Source: Ralstonia pickettii DTP0602 (GTDB lineage: Bacteria > Pseudomonadota > Gammaproteobacteria > Burkholderiales > Burkholderiaceae). From it: a stretch of 64,000 nt of DNA. The DNA is taken from assembly GCA_000471925.1 (NCBI GenBank), contig CP006667.1, positions 124,001-188,000 on the forward strand, in the 5' to 3' direction. Positions 22,942 to 31,521 of the stretch are shown piece by piece. Numbering within the stretch: the stretch's first letter is position 1; each line of letters opens with the position of its first letter. Position numbers and translations under genes: made by a program. Under the pieces are notes generated by a model. It saw only the letters and a list, made by a program, of their open reading frames with translations, was not told the origin of the DNA and did not search any database.

Positions 22942-22991
22942 CGCCGCCACTGCGCGCCACCAACATAACGAACAACGGACAGGAGACAGCC

Positions 22992-23927
22992 ATGACCATC
23001 CCGAACTACGTGAAGATCGTTGAAGTCGGCCCGCGCGACGGCCTGCAGAACGAAAAGGCGATGGTGCCGACCGACGTCAAGGTCGCGCTGATCAACCAGC
23101 TCACCGACGCCGGCTTCGTCAATATCGAGGCGGCGTCGTTCGTCTCGCCCAAGTGGGTGCCGCAGATGGCCGACGGTGCCGAGGTGATGGCGCGCATCCA
23201 GCGCCGGCCGGGCACGCTGTACTCGGCGCTGACGCCGAACATGAAGGGCTTCGAGGGCGCGATCGCCGCCGGTGCCGACGAGGTGGTGATCTTTGGCGCG
23301 GCCAGTGAGGCGTTCTCGCAGAAGAACATCAACTGCTCGATCGCGGAATCGATCGCGCGCTTCGAGCCCGTTGCCGCCGCGGCGAAAGACAAGGGCGTGC
23401 GCCTGCGCGGCAGCATCTCGTGCGCGCTGGGCTGCCCGTACCAGGGCGAAGTGCCGGTACACGCGGTGGTCGACGTGGTGCGCCGCATGCGCGAGCTGGG
23501 CTGCGACGAGATCGACATTGCCGACACCATCGGCGTGGGTACCCCCGTGCGCGTGCAGGAAGTGATGCGCGCAGCCGCGGCGGAGTTTGCGCTCGACCGG
23601 CTGTCGGGCCATTTCCACGACACCTACGGACAGGCGCTGTCCAACATCCTGGCCAGCCTGGAAGTGGGCATCTCGATCTTCCACGCCTCGGTGGCGGGGC
23701 TGGGCGGCTGCCCCTACGCCAAGGGCGCGACCGGAAACGTGGCGACCGAGGACGTGCTGTACATGCTGCACGGCATGGGTATCCACACCGGCATCGACCT
23801 GGAAGCGATGGTGCGCACCGGCGACTACATCTCGCAGGCGATCGGCCGCGCCAACAGTTCGCGCGTGGGCCGCGCCATGCTGACCAAATGGGCCGCCGCC
23901 AGCGATGCGGCGCCCGCCTGCGTCTGA
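22992..23927 (+). CDS. liuE: Hydroxymethylglutaryl-CoA lyase
   Basis: This 311-residue DRE-TIM metallolyase cleaves HMG-CoA to acetoacetate and acetyl-CoA, the last step of leucine breakdown. It has the N-terminal EVGPRDGLQNE metal/substrate motif, the HFHDTYGQ metal-binding histidines and the active-site loop GGCPYAKGATGN with Cys240. The ribosome site ACAGGAGA precedes the start. Confidence 0.95.
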   Translation: MTIPNYVKIVEVGPRDGLQNEKAMVPTDVKVALINQLTDAGFVNIEAASFVSPKWVPQMADGAEVMARIQRRPGTLYSALTPNMKGFEGAIAAGADEVVIFGAASEAFSQKNINCSIAESIARFEPVAAAAKDKGVRLRGSISCALGCPYQGEVPVHAVVDVVRRMRELGCDEIDIADTIGVGTPVRVQEVMRAAAAEFALDRLSGHFHDTYGQALSNILASLEVGISIFHASVAGLGGCPYAKGATGNVATEDVLYMLHGMGIHTGIDLEAMVRTGDYISQAIGRANSSRVGRAMLTKWAAASDAAPACV

Positions 23928-23954
23928 CTGTTGGACACAGCACAAGGAGAATGC

Positions 23955-24455
23955 ATGACGGCAAGTAACGAAGCACTGCCGGAGTCCGCGCAGCGCGTCG
24001 CGGACCTGCTGGCCGAACTTGGCCACGATCGCCCGGTAGTGTTGCTGCCCGCGACCGGTAAGACTTCCGCGGAAGCCGCGGCGGGCCTGGGCTGCAGCGT
24101 GGCCGAGATCGCCAAGTCCATCATCTTCCGGCGCGTGGCCGACGATGTGCCGGTGCTGGTGATCGCCAGCGGCAGCAACCGCGTCGACGAGGCCAAGGTG
24201 GCCGCCCGCGTGGGCGCGCTGGGCAAGGCTGACGCGCGCTTCGTGCGCGAGAAGACCGGCTATGCCATCGGCGGCGTCTGCCCGATCGGCCATGCGGTGG
24301 CGCCGGTGATGCTGCTGGACCAGGACCTGTTCCGCTATGACAGCCTGTGGGCGGCGGCGGGGCATCCGCACGCGGTGTTCAACCTGACGCCGCATCAGCT
24401 GCAGCAGATGACCGGTGCGGAAGTGGCCGACGTGGCCGCGGGATCCGCGGCATGA
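23955..24455 (+). CDS. YbaK/EbsC-type aminoacyl-tRNA deacylase
   Basis: The 166-residue protein has the YbaK/ProX domain: a substrate-lysine-containing region GCSVAEIAKSIIFR and the VREKTGYAIGGVCPIGH loop. Such proteins hydrolyse mischarged tRNA in trans, most often Cys-tRNA(Pro) or Ala-tRNA(Pro). The ATG at 23955 follows AAGGAGA, which is better than the TTG at 23931. The stop overlaps the next gene (ATGA). Confidence 0.88.
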   Translation: MTASNEALPESAQRVADLLAELGHDRPVVLLPATGKTSAEAAAGLGCSVAEIAKSIIFRRVADDVPVLVIASGSNRVDEAKVAARVGALGKADARFVREKTGYAIGGVCPIGHAVAPVMLLDQDLFRYDSLWAAAGHPHAVFNLTPHQLQQMTGAEVADVAAGSAA

Positions 24456-24880
24456 GCCCCGAACTTCGCCCCGGCCTGACCTTCCGGTGGCAGTACACAG
24501 TGCCGCCCAAGGCCACGGTGCCGCAGCTGTATGACGACATCCCTTGCTGCCCGGAGATGCCCGACGTGCTGGCCACCGGCTATATGGTCGGCATCATGGA
24601 ATGCGCCTGCCTGCAGATGCTGCGCGATCACCTGGACTGGCCGCGCGAGCAGTCGCTCGGCACGCTGGTCAGCTTCTCGCACCTGGCGCTGACGCCGCCG
24701 GGCATGACTGTGACGGTGAAGGGCGAACTGGTCGAGGTGGACGGGCGCCGGTTGCGCTTTGAACTGAGCGCGTGGGACGGCGAGGACAAGATCTCCGAAG
24801 GCGTGCATGAGCGCCACCTGATCGACGCCGGCCGCTTTAATCAGAAGGTGGCGGCCAAGGCCGCCCGCGCGGCGGCCTGA
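24452..24880 (+). CDS. FlK-family hotdog thioesterase
   Basis: The 142-residue protein aligns, from memory, along its length with the fluoroacetyl-CoA thioesterase FlK of Streptomyces cattleya. The catalytic triad is kept as Thr42, Glu50 and His77 (LATGYMVGIMECAC; SHLALTPPG), as is the C-terminal HERHLID strand. The residue at the FlK fluorine-gating Phe36 position is Met36, so strict fluoroacetyl-CoA selectivity is not expected. A general or short-acyl-CoA thioesterase is the safer reading. The gene is coupled to the YbaK-type gene by a four-base overlap. Confidence 0.82.
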   Translation: MSPELRPGLTFRWQYTVPPKATVPQLYDDIPCCPEMPDVLATGYMVGIMECACLQMLRDHLDWPREQSLGTLVSFSHLALTPPGMTVTVKGELVEVDGRRLRFELSAWDGEDKISEGVHERHLIDAGRFNQKVAAKAARAAA

Positions 24881-24901
24881 GTGCCGCCTGACTGCATCGA
24901 C

Positions 24902-25162
24902 ATGGCTGACATGCCCGCGCCCGTGACGTCCGCTGCAGAGATAGCCGTGCAGGCCGACGCGGCGCTGCGGGCCGCGCCCGTGCCGTCGCCGTGCCGCAAC
25001 GTCTGCCGCATGGACGCGGCCAGCGGCTTCTGCGAGGGCTGCCTGCGCACCATCGAAGAGATCGCCGGCTGGTCGTCAGCCAGCGACGAAGACAAGCGCC
25101 GCATCTGGGCGCAACTGCCCCAGCGCGCCGCATGGCTGGCAGGCGAGGAGGCATCCCCTTGA
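24902..25162 (+). CDS. DUF1289 Cys-rich protein
   Basis: This small protein has the DUF1289 pattern: [10 protein letters not shown], then [16 protein letters not shown] and a helical tail. The four cysteines probably bind zinc or an Fe-S cluster. The function is unknown. The ATG at 24902 gives 86 residues; a GTG at 24881, directly after the previous stop, would add seven. Neither has a clear ribosome site, so translation may depend on coupling. The stop overlaps the next start by four bases. Confidence 0.85.
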   Translation: MADMPAPVTSAAEIAVQADAALRAAPVPSPCRNVCRMDAASGFCEGCLRTIEEIAGWSSASDEDKRRIWAQLPQRAAWLAGEEASP

Positions 25163-26088
25163 GCGAAGCACCCGTTCCGCAGCTGCCAGCCACGATGCGC
25201 GTGTTCGAGCGCGGCTGGCTGTCGGCCAATAATATCCTGTTTGTCGACGGTGAAGACACGGTGCTGGTGGACACCGGCTACGTCACGCACGCGCCGCAGA
25301 CCGTGGCACTGGTGGCGGCCGCGCTGCAAGGCCGCCCGCTCGCGCGCATCTTCAACACGCACCTGCATTCCGACCACTGCGGCGGCAACGCCGCGCTGCA
25401 GGCGCGCTGGCAGCCGCGAACCGCGATCCCCGCGGCCGAGGCTGAAGCCGTGGCCGCCTGGGATATCGATGCGCTGAGCTATATTGCCACGGGGCAGCAG
25501 TGCGACCGCTTTACCTTCGACAGCGTGCTGCAGGATGGCGACACGCTGCGCCTCGGCGGCATCGACTGGCAGGTGGTGGCCGCGCCCGGGCACGATCCGC
25601 ATGCGGTGATGTTGTTCGCGCCGGCGCAGCGCATCTTGATTTCGGGCGATGCGCTGTGGGAGAACGGCTTCGGCGTGATCTTTCCCGAGCTCGAAGGCGA
25701 GAGCGGGTTTGCCGAGCAGGCGGCGGTGCTGGAGCGGATCGCGGAGCTCGATGCGAGGGTGGTGATCCCGGGGCATGGGCGGATGTTTGACGATGTGGCA
25801 GCCGCGGTGGAACGCGCGAAAGGGCGTCTTGGCTACCTCAGTGCCGACCCGGCGCGCAATGCCAGCCATGCGGTCAAGGTGCTGGTGAAGTTCAAGCTGC
25901 TCGAGCAGCAGCGCATGGCGCAGGCTGAGCTGGTGGCATGGATGGAGGCGGCGCCGTTGATGGTGCGGATCCGGGAGCGGTTCATGCCGGGGCAGGCGAT
26001 GGCGGAGATTTATGCGCAGACGGTGCGGGCGCTGGCGGGTGTGGGAGCGCTGCAGGTTGATGGGGAGTGGGTGGTGAATCGGGATTGA
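25159..26088 (+). CDS. MBL-fold metallo-hydrolase
   Basis: The 309-residue protein starts at TTG, seven bases after AGGAGG. It carries the zinc motif HLHSDHCGG, the second histidine in [11 protein letters not shown], the bridging Asp in [11 protein letters not shown] and a final PGHG histidine. Family members include glyoxalase II-like thioesterases and lactonases. In this cluster an acyl thioester substrate is possible, but none can be assigned. It is the last gene of the run that begins near 22000; a palindromic repeat follows. Confidence 0.87.
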   Translation: MSEAPVPQLPATMRVFERGWLSANNILFVDGEDTVLVDTGYVTHAPQTVALVAAALQGRPLARIFNTHLHSDHCGGNAALQARWQPRTAIPAAEAEAVAAWDIDALSYIATGQQCDRFTFDSVLQDGDTLRLGGIDWQVVAAPGHDPHAVMLFAPAQRILISGDALWENGFGVIFPELEGESGFAEQAAVLERIAELDARVVIPGHGRMFDDVAAAVERAKGRLGYLSADPARNASHAVKVLVKFKLLEQQRMAQAELVAWMEAAPLMVRIRERFMPGQAMAEIYAQTVRALAGVGALQVDGEWVVNRD

Positions 26089-26115
26089 GCTGGTTCGGAC
26101 GGCCCCGGGATGGAC

Positions 26116-26179
26116 GCGCCTGCCCTCTCCCCCGGCCCCTCTCCCGCCTGCGGGAGAGGGCTGGGGAGAGGGCAGGCGC
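26116..26179. repeat. REP-like nested palindrome, copy 3, between convergent genes
   Basis: An outer inverted repeat (GCGCCTGCCCTCTCCCC against GGGGAGAGGGCAGGCGC) encloses an inner one (CCCTCTCCCGC, GCGGGAGAGGG). It lies between the ends of the metallo-hydrolase and TonB receptor genes, which converge here, so it may stop or stabilise both transcripts. The core matches the repeats at 7180 and 15084. Confidence 0.75.
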
Positions 26180-26216
26180 TGCAACGAAGTAGCGCCGCCG
26201 CCATGCCGAGCTCACC

Positions 26217-28415
26217 TCAGAACGTCGTCCTGAACCCCACCTTCACACTGCGCCCGGCCAGCGGCGCGATATCCCGCAAAATCGACGCCGCATTGCGCGC
26301 ATCCTGGTTGGTCAGGTTGTCCCCGCGCAGGTACACCAGCGTCTGCGTGCCCGCCGTCTTGAACTTGTAGGTCAGCGCCAGGCTCAGCAGCGTATAGGCA
26401 TCGGTCGGTGTGTCATTCACCGGCACCCGTGTCTGCTTTGCCGCATAGGTGACATCCACGCGCGCGCCCCACGGCCCGGCGCCATACACCAGCGCGCCGC
26501 CCAGGCGCAGCGGCGCCAGCCGCGGCAGCGGCTCGCCGGTATCGCGGTTCTCGCCGCGCACGTAGTCGGCACGCGCTTCGAAGTCGAGCGTATCGCTGGT
26601 CGTCAGCATCTTCTGCCACAGCCGCGTCTTGCCTTCGGCCTCGAAGCCATACAGCGTGGCCGGCACGCCCAGGTACTGGAACTCAGGCAGCGAGTCGGGA
26701 CTGCCGGCGGCGACCACGTCGCCCGCTTCATCGCGCGCGCGGCCGGTCGAGGTCAGCGCCAGGTAGTTGGCAAAGCGGCTGTAGTAGCCCGACAAGCTTG
26801 CGCTGTGCGCCCCGGACTTGAAACGCACGCCGAGGTCGATCGAGGTGGCGCGCTCCTTGTTGGCGTTGGGGTCGCCCAACTCCCACGCGCCGGTGGCGAC
26901 GTGCGGGCCGTTGGCGTACAACTCATAGAACGTCGGCGCGCGCTCGGTGTACGACAGGTTGCTGGTCAGCGACCACAGCGGATTGACCTTGTACAGCAGG
27001 CCCGCCGAGGCACTGGTGGCATTGAAGCTGCGGTTGGCATCGGCAAAGCGGTCGTTGCCGTTGGCGCTGGCCTTGATGCTGCTGTGGTCGAGGCGCCCGC
27101 CCAGGTTGAGCTTGAGGTCGCCGGAGGCCGTCAGCGGCAGTTCCTCGAACACGAACAGCGCAGCGTTGTCGGTGTTGGTGCTGGGCACGAACGCCTCTTC
27201 GCCCAGCGCCGAGAAATCGGTGTGGCCAAACTGCGTGCCGATCACGCCGGTCATGTTGCCGATCCTGGCGTGCTTGGCCTCGAAGCGCGCGTCCCAGCCG
27301 CGGTTCTTGAAGATCGTGCCGGTCTCGCCGTCTTCGATCTCCTTGTGTTCGTAGTCGGTGTAGCTGAACTTGCCCTTGACCGATTCGATCCAGCCGCCTG
27401 TGTTGCCGGCGAGGTTGCGCGCCTCGCTTTCCAGCGCAAAGCGGTCCTGGCGCATCTTCAGCCGCACGTTGTCTTCGGCGGGGGTGCCGTACTCGTTGCG
27501 GTAGGCACTGTAGTTGGCGCCGATAAAGCCGTCGGCCCAGGTGTAGGAGCCGCCCAGCGAGCCGCCTTCCTGCTGCGCGCTGGTGTTGGGCAGGCGGCCG
27601 TAGGCTTCGCTTTCGCCCTCGGGCAGCGGTTCAGCGGCGCGCAGGCGGTCGCTGCGGGCGAAGCCGGGGATGCGCAGGTCGCTGGTCTTGCGGGCAAAGG
27701 CGTCGGCGTGCACGGCGAACTTGCCGTTGCCGGCCTCGATCAGCGCACTGGCATTGCGCGCCTGGTCACCGCCCGCGGTGGCGCTGGCGTCCACCGCGCC
27801 GCCGATGCCTTCGATCGGCTCCTTGGGAATGCGGTTGTCGATCACGTTGACCACGCCGCCGATGGCGTTGCCGCCGTATATCAGCGCGGCGGGGCCGCGC
27901 ACGACTTCGATGCGCTCGGCCACCAGCGGATCGACGGGCACGGCGTGGTCGTAGGATAGCGTGGAGGCGTCGACGGTGGTGCCGCCGTTCTGCAGCACCT
28001 TGATACGGTCGCCATCCAGGCCGCGGATCACCGGCCGGCTGGCGTTGGGCCCGAAGTAAGTGGACGAGACCCCGGGCAGCTTGTCGAGGGTCTCGCCCAG
28101 CGTGCTGGCCTGGCGCACGGCAAGGGCGTCGCCGCCCAGCGTCGATACGGGCGCCACCATGTCGTTGAGGTCGCTGCCGAGCGGGTTGGCGGTGACCACG
28201 ACTTCGCGCAGGGTTGCGCCGGCAGGCGCGGTGGCAGGCGCCGCAGGCGTGGCAGGAGCGGTGTCGGCAGCGGGCGCCGCGGGCGGCGTGGCATTCTGCG
28301 CCAGCGCGGCGGGCGCCACGAAGGCGGTCGCCATGGTGGCGGTGAGCGAAGCGGCAAGGGCTGCCAGCGGGGTCAGGCGCGGTGCGCTGGTTTGCGGGTG
28401 TGAGCGGTTAGACAT
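26217..28415 (-). CDS. znuD: ZnuD-like TonB-dependent outer-membrane receptor
   Basis: The 732-residue receptor has a signal peptide (cleavage probably after APAALAQ, about residue 40), an Ala/Pro-rich linker, a TonB-box-like LREVVVTA, a plug domain (PGVSSTYFGPNASRPVIRG, ERIEVVRGPAALIYGG) and a C-terminal beta-barrel ending in phenylalanine. The plug sequence is of the ZnuD type, which imports zinc. Its place downstream of a CobW GTPase and a candidate Zur operator supports that substrate. The ATG at 28415 was chosen because the signal peptide follows it; the ribosome site is weak. Confidence 0.88.
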   Translation of the reverse strand: MSNRSHPQTSAPRLTPLAALAASLTATMATAFVAPAALAQNATPPAAPAADTAPATPAAPATAPAGATLREVVVTANPLGSDLNDMVAPVSTLGGDALAVRQASTLGETLDKLPGVSSTYFGPNASRPVIRGLDGDRIKVLQNGGTTVDASTLSYDHAVPVDPLVAERIEVVRGPAALIYGGNAIGGVVNVIDNRIPKEPIEGIGGAVDASATAGGDQARNASALIEAGNGKFAVHADAFARKTSDLRIPGFARSDRLRAAEPLPEGESEAYGRLPNTSAQQEGGSLGGSYTWADGFIGANYSAYRNEYGTPAEDNVRLKMRQDRFALESEARNLAGNTGGWIESVKGKFSYTDYEHKEIEDGETGTIFKNRGWDARFEAKHARIGNMTGVIGTQFGHTDFSALGEEAFVPSTNTDNAALFVFEELPLTASGDLKLNLGGRLDHSSIKASANGNDRFADANRSFNATSASAGLLYKVNPLWSLTSNLSYTERAPTFYELYANGPHVATGAWELGDPNANKERATSIDLGVRFKSGAHSASLSGYYSRFANYLALTSTGRARDEAGDVVAAGSPDSLPEFQYLGVPATLYGFEAEGKTRLWQKMLTTSDTLDFEARADYVRGENRDTGEPLPRLAPLRLGGALVYGAGPWGARVDVTYAAKQTRVPVNDTPTDAYTLLSLALTYKFKTAGTQTLVYLRGDNLTNQDARNAASILRDIAPLAGRSVKVGFRTTF

Positions 28416-28569
28416 GGCGCGCGGAGAGAGGCAGTGGCAATCGGCCCGGCTGGCACGGCGGTCGCCCAGCGCCGGCCGGCCCGCAATGGGCGTGGCCGCG
28501 CAGCCGGAGTGGCAGGCGTTCAGCACGGATATTCATGGGCCGGGCGCGCGGCGAGGGCCGCGTCCCGGA

Positions 28570-28983
28570 TCAGGCGAGGGCGATGGCCGGCGCCGGTGGC
28601 GCGCGCGAATGGAAGGGTTGTGCAGCGGGCAGGTCGGGCCAGCGCCAGGCCAGGTTGGCCGGCTTGACCGGTTTGCCGAAGGCGAGATCCGGCAGCGGCA
28701 GCTTGCCGCACAGGGTGTCGGCAACGGTGGCGCCGTCGAACAGCACGCACGAGTGGCCGGTGAAGGTCTGCGCCTGCGAGTGCGGGTCGGTATCGGCCGC
28801 TGGCGCGGTGTCAGTTGCCGTGGCCGTGGCGGCCAGGGCGGCCGCCGGCGGCAGCACGCCGCCGTGCACGATACGGTGGGTCAGCCCGGCATGCTGCGCG
28901 AGCAGCAGGCACAGCGCCAGCCACAGCGCGGAGAAGAGGCCCGGGCCGTGCGTGCGCAGGCGGGCGAACCAGTCAGTGCGCAT
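28570..28983 (-). CDS. Small membrane or exported protein of unknown function
   Basis: The 137-residue protein has one hydrophobic segment near the N terminus (FSALWLALCLLLAQHAGL), then an Ala/Thr-rich stretch, a Cys-containing segment (GHSCVLFDGATVADTLCG) and a Pro-rich end. It resembles small proteins often found beside zinc TonB receptors (possibly DUF2946), but no firm family is claimed. The start overlaps the CobW gene by 11 bases. Histidines near the membrane segment (THRIVHGG) could contact metal (inference). Confidence 0.65.
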   Translation of the reverse strand: MRTDWFARLRTHGPGLFSALWLALCLLLAQHAGLTHRIVHGGVLPPAAALAATATATDTAPAADTDPHSQAQTFTGHSCVLFDGATVADTLCGKLPLPDLAFGKPVKPANLAWRWPDLPAAQPFHSRAPPAPAIALA

Positions 28984-30256
28984 GCCGATGGCCGCCGTGG
29001 CTGCCGTGGTCATGGTCGGGGTCGCCGCAGCCGCAGTCATCGCCATGGTCATGGTCATGGCTGTGGCCGTCTTCGTCGTCGAAGTCGTCGACCCAGGCAG
29101 GGAAGGGGTCCGGGTAAGCCGCCCAGGCGTCCGCGCCCGCCGCCATCTCGGCGTCGGTCAGCAGGCAGGCATCGAGCCGTGCCCACAGCGCGGCAGGGTC
29201 CAGTTCCACGCCGGTCAGCACCAGTTCCTGGCGGCGGTCGCCGAACGGCGCCAGGGCGCCGTCGACCAACATGTCGGCTTCCACTTCGGCGCGCTGCGCC
29301 GGGTCGCTCGGCCATTCGGCCGGGTCCAGCGCGGCCCACCAGGCGCCGGCGCCACCGTGGCGGCAGACGCCGCCGGCCTGGTTCCAGTCGCCGGCGGTTT
29401 CCATGCGGCTGGCCAGCCAGAACAGGCCCTTGGAGCGCAGCACGCTGCCGTGTTCGCGCAGCCACTCGGTGTGGATCAGGTCCGCGAAGCGTTGCGGATG
29501 GAACGGGCGCCGTCGCCGGTAGACCAGGGTGGACACACCGGTGGCGGCGTCGGCAGCGGGCACCTCGCCACGCAGCGCGGCGAGCCAGCCCGGGGCGTCG
29601 GCGGCGGCCTCGAAGTCGAAGCGGCCGGTGCCTTGCACGCGCTGCGGTGGCACCTTGCCGAAGCTGGCCTCGATGATGTCGGCACGCGGGTTGAGCGCAT
29701 GCAGCACCGCATGCAGGCGCGCCAGTTCGGCGGCTTCGGCCAGGTCGGCCTTGTTCAGCACGATCACGTCGCAGAACTCGACCTGCGCGAGCAGCACTTC
29801 GGCCACGGTGCGGTCGTCGCCACCACCTTGCGCCAGCCCGCGGTCGCCGAGGAACTCGGCCTCGTTGAGGTCGCGCAGGAAGGTGGCGGCATCGATGACC
29901 GTCACCAGCGTGTCGGGCTGCACTGCGGCATCAGGCCCCGCGCCATGCTCGGCCTCGAACAGGAAGCCTTCGGCGATGGCCAGTGGCTCGTCCAGGCCGT
30001 CGGCTTCCACCAGCAGCGCGTCGAAGCGGCCTTCGGCGGCGAGCCGCGCCGCTTCGGCGAGCATGGCGTCACCCGACGGCAGAACGGTGGCCTCGCAGCC
30101 CGGCGGCAGCGGCGCCAGCGTCTGCCCGTCCTGCGCGCCGCAGACCAGCACGGCCACGCGGCTGCCCGCGCTATGCGCAAGCAGGTGGTTCAGCAGCGTG
30201 GTCTTGCCGGCGCCGGGGAAACCGGACAGCACGGCGACGGGCAGGCGATCGGCCAT
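28973..30256 (-). CDS. CobW/COG0523 GTPase with His-rich tail, lacking CxCC
   Basis: This 427-residue G3E GTPase has the P-loop GFPGAGKTTLLN, VEADGLDEP and NKADL, a CobW C-terminal domain, and a tail very rich in His and Asp. Unlike the GTPase at 31522, it lacks the CxCC metal motif in the region after the P-loop; LPSGDAML stands there instead. Such proteins are thought to deliver or sense zinc at the expense of GTP. A candidate Zur operator lies at 30322. It heads a likely operon with the small membrane protein and the ZnuD-like receptor. Confidence 0.9.
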   Translation of the reverse strand: MADRLPVAVLSGFPGAGKTTLLNHLLAHSAGSRVAVLVCGAQDGQTLAPLPPGCEATVLPSGDAMLAEAARLAAEGRFDALLVEADGLDEPLAIAEGFLFEAEHGAGPDAAVQPDTLVTVIDAATFLRDLNEAEFLGDRGLAQGGGDDRTVAEVLLAQVEFCDVIVLNKADLAEAAELARLHAVLHALNPRADIIEASFGKVPPQRVQGTGRFDFEAAADAPGWLAALRGEVPAADAATGVSTLVYRRRRPFHPQRFADLIHTEWLREHGSVLRSKGLFWLASRMETAGDWNQAGGVCRHGGAGAWWAALDPAEWPSDPAQRAEVEADMLVDGALAPFGDRRQELVLTGVELDPAALWARLDACLLTDAEMAAGADAWAAYPDPFPAWVDDFDDEDGHSHDHDHGDDCGCGDPDHDHGSHGGHRHAH

Positions 30257-30321
30257 GGCAGGAGGGCAGAAAGACAGAAAATACGGCAGGCAGCGGGCGC
30301 ACCTCGGCGGCCGTTGCCTCG

Positions 30322-30343
30322 TTGTTGCAACAAAGTTGCGAAT
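30322..30343. promoter_or_regulatory. Candidate Zur operator before the second CobW gene
   Basis: The palindrome TTGTTGCAACAA runs into AGTTGCG. The blocks TTGnTGCAA and AGTTGCG have the same spacing in the site at 33168 before zur. It lies 66 bp from the start of the GTPase gene, where a repressor would act. Confidence 0.55.
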
Positions 30344-30435
30344 TTACCAGAAAGGCCGGGCCGGCGACAGCCGGAGGATTCTGACAATGGTAGGCCGTGG
30401 CGACGCCACGACAAAGCGCCGCCAGGCCGTGAGTA

Positions 30436-30470
30436 AGCGCAAACACAAACGGCCCGGAGAACCGGGCCGT
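30436..30470 (-). terminator. Intrinsic terminator of dksA
   Basis: Read on the minus strand, ACGGCCCGG, a four-base loop and CCGGGCCGT are followed by the T-rich TTGTGTTTG. It lies about 45 bp after the dksA stop. Confidence 0.75.
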
Positions 30471-30512
30471 CACGTCGCGCCTGCCGCGCCGGCGTTGCCG
30501 GCGCGCGGCGTC

Positions 30513-31199
30513 TCAGTCGCCGAACAGCTTCTGGCGCAGTTCGCGGCGTTGCTGGGCTTCCAGCGATAGCGTGGCGGTGGGCCGGGCCAGCAGGCGCGGC
30601 ACGCCGATCGGCTCGCCGGTTTCCTCGCACCAGCCGTAGTCGCCCGATTCGATGCGCTGCAGCGATTGCTCGACCTTCTTCAGCAGCTTGCGCTCGCGGT
30701 CGCGCGTGCGCAGTTCCAGCGCATGCTCTTCCTCGATGGTGGCGCGGTCGGCCGGATCCGGCACGATGACCGTTTCGCGCAGGTGTTCCGTGGTCTGGTC
30801 AGCGTTCTTCAGGATTTCGTCGCGCAGCTGCTCCAGGCGATGCTTGAAGAAGGCGAGCTGCGCTTCGTTCATGTAATCCTTGTCGCTCATCTTCAGGATT
30901 TCAGCTTCAGTCAGAAGTTTGTTGCTGCTCATGGTTGCTGCTGATTCTCTTGTTGATGCGGCCGGCGGCGTCTGGGTCCGCTCGGGTGCGCTGTCCGCGG
31001 GCTTGCGCGCCACGGTTGTTTCACTCTGGCTGGCTGCAGTCTTGCTGCTTCGCGGGCCTCCCTTCGTTGCGCCCGCTTCGGCGTTCGCCGTACTGCCGCG
31101 GGGAGCGGGCGCGGCCTTCACAGGCTGCGCCTTGAGCGTCTCTGCCGCTGCACTACCAGTCTTGCTGCGGCTTTCTTTTGTCTTCGTTGCGGCTGTCAT
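30513..31199 (-). CDS. dksA: DksA-family RNA polymerase-binding factor, N-terminally extended
   Basis: The 228-residue protein ends in a standard DksA: coiled-coil (about residues 105-180), then GDYGWCEETGEPIG and RLLARPTATLSLEA. Only one of the four zinc-finger cysteines remains (CxxT-x17-SxxA), as in the single-Cys DksA types known from alphaproteobacteria and in zinc-independent DksA2. About 88 Ala/Thr/Lys/Ser-rich residues precede the usual start (MSSNKLL). The long start is preceded by GAGAGAGG; the internal ATG has only a weak site. It binds the RNA polymerase secondary channel with ppGpp in the stringent response. Confidence 0.88.
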   Translation of the reverse strand: MTAATKTKESRSKTGSAAAETLKAQPVKAAPAPRGSTANAEAGATKGGPRSSKTAASQSETTVARKPADSAPERTQTPPAASTRESAATMSSNKLLTEAEILKMSDKDYMNEAQLAFFKHRLEQLRDEILKNADQTTEHLRETVIVPDPADRATIEEEHALELRTRDRERKLLKKVEQSLQRIESGDYGWCEETGEPIGVPRLLARPTATLSLEAQQRRELRQKLFGD

Positions 31200-31521
31200 G
31201 GGGACACCTCTCTCTCGCGTCAGTCAGTGACGGCGCGTGCCGGGGTACCCCAAGCGGAAAGGCGGTCTCCGCACGAAGCACTGCGACCGCACCTGCCCGG
31301 CGGCCTGCCTCATGCTGACGACAACCGCCGCCCTGCAAGACATCGGTAGCGGAAAAAAGGTGCGCCACCGGTATCAAATCCGGCCTATTGTACTTGAACA
31401 AATTTTTCCGAGATACGGGGGAAAGCCAGCCAGCACTTCGGTATTTCCCCGGTACCCCGAATGAGAGGGCCGCCGCAGGGCGGTATCTGGAGGCAGCCGC
31501 CCCGAGGGGCGGCTGGTGCAC
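31200..31521. other. Intergenic region between dksA and the first CobW gene
   Basis: This 322-bp gap has no convincing gene. The part next to dksA should hold its promoter and leader. The part next to the CobW stop holds an inverted repeat (CAGCCGCCCC and GGGGCGGCTG, 31495-31516), which may act as a Rho-independent-like end although no T-run follows. No candidate Zur site was seen here. Confidence 0.5.

Noticed and set aside
30513..31199. DksA as a Zur-controlled zinc-free backup copy
   Set aside because: The single-Cys finger would fit, but no Zur-like site was seen in the 322-bp gap upstream, a terminator separates it from the next gene, and single-Cys DksA is the ordinary form in several proteobacterial groups.
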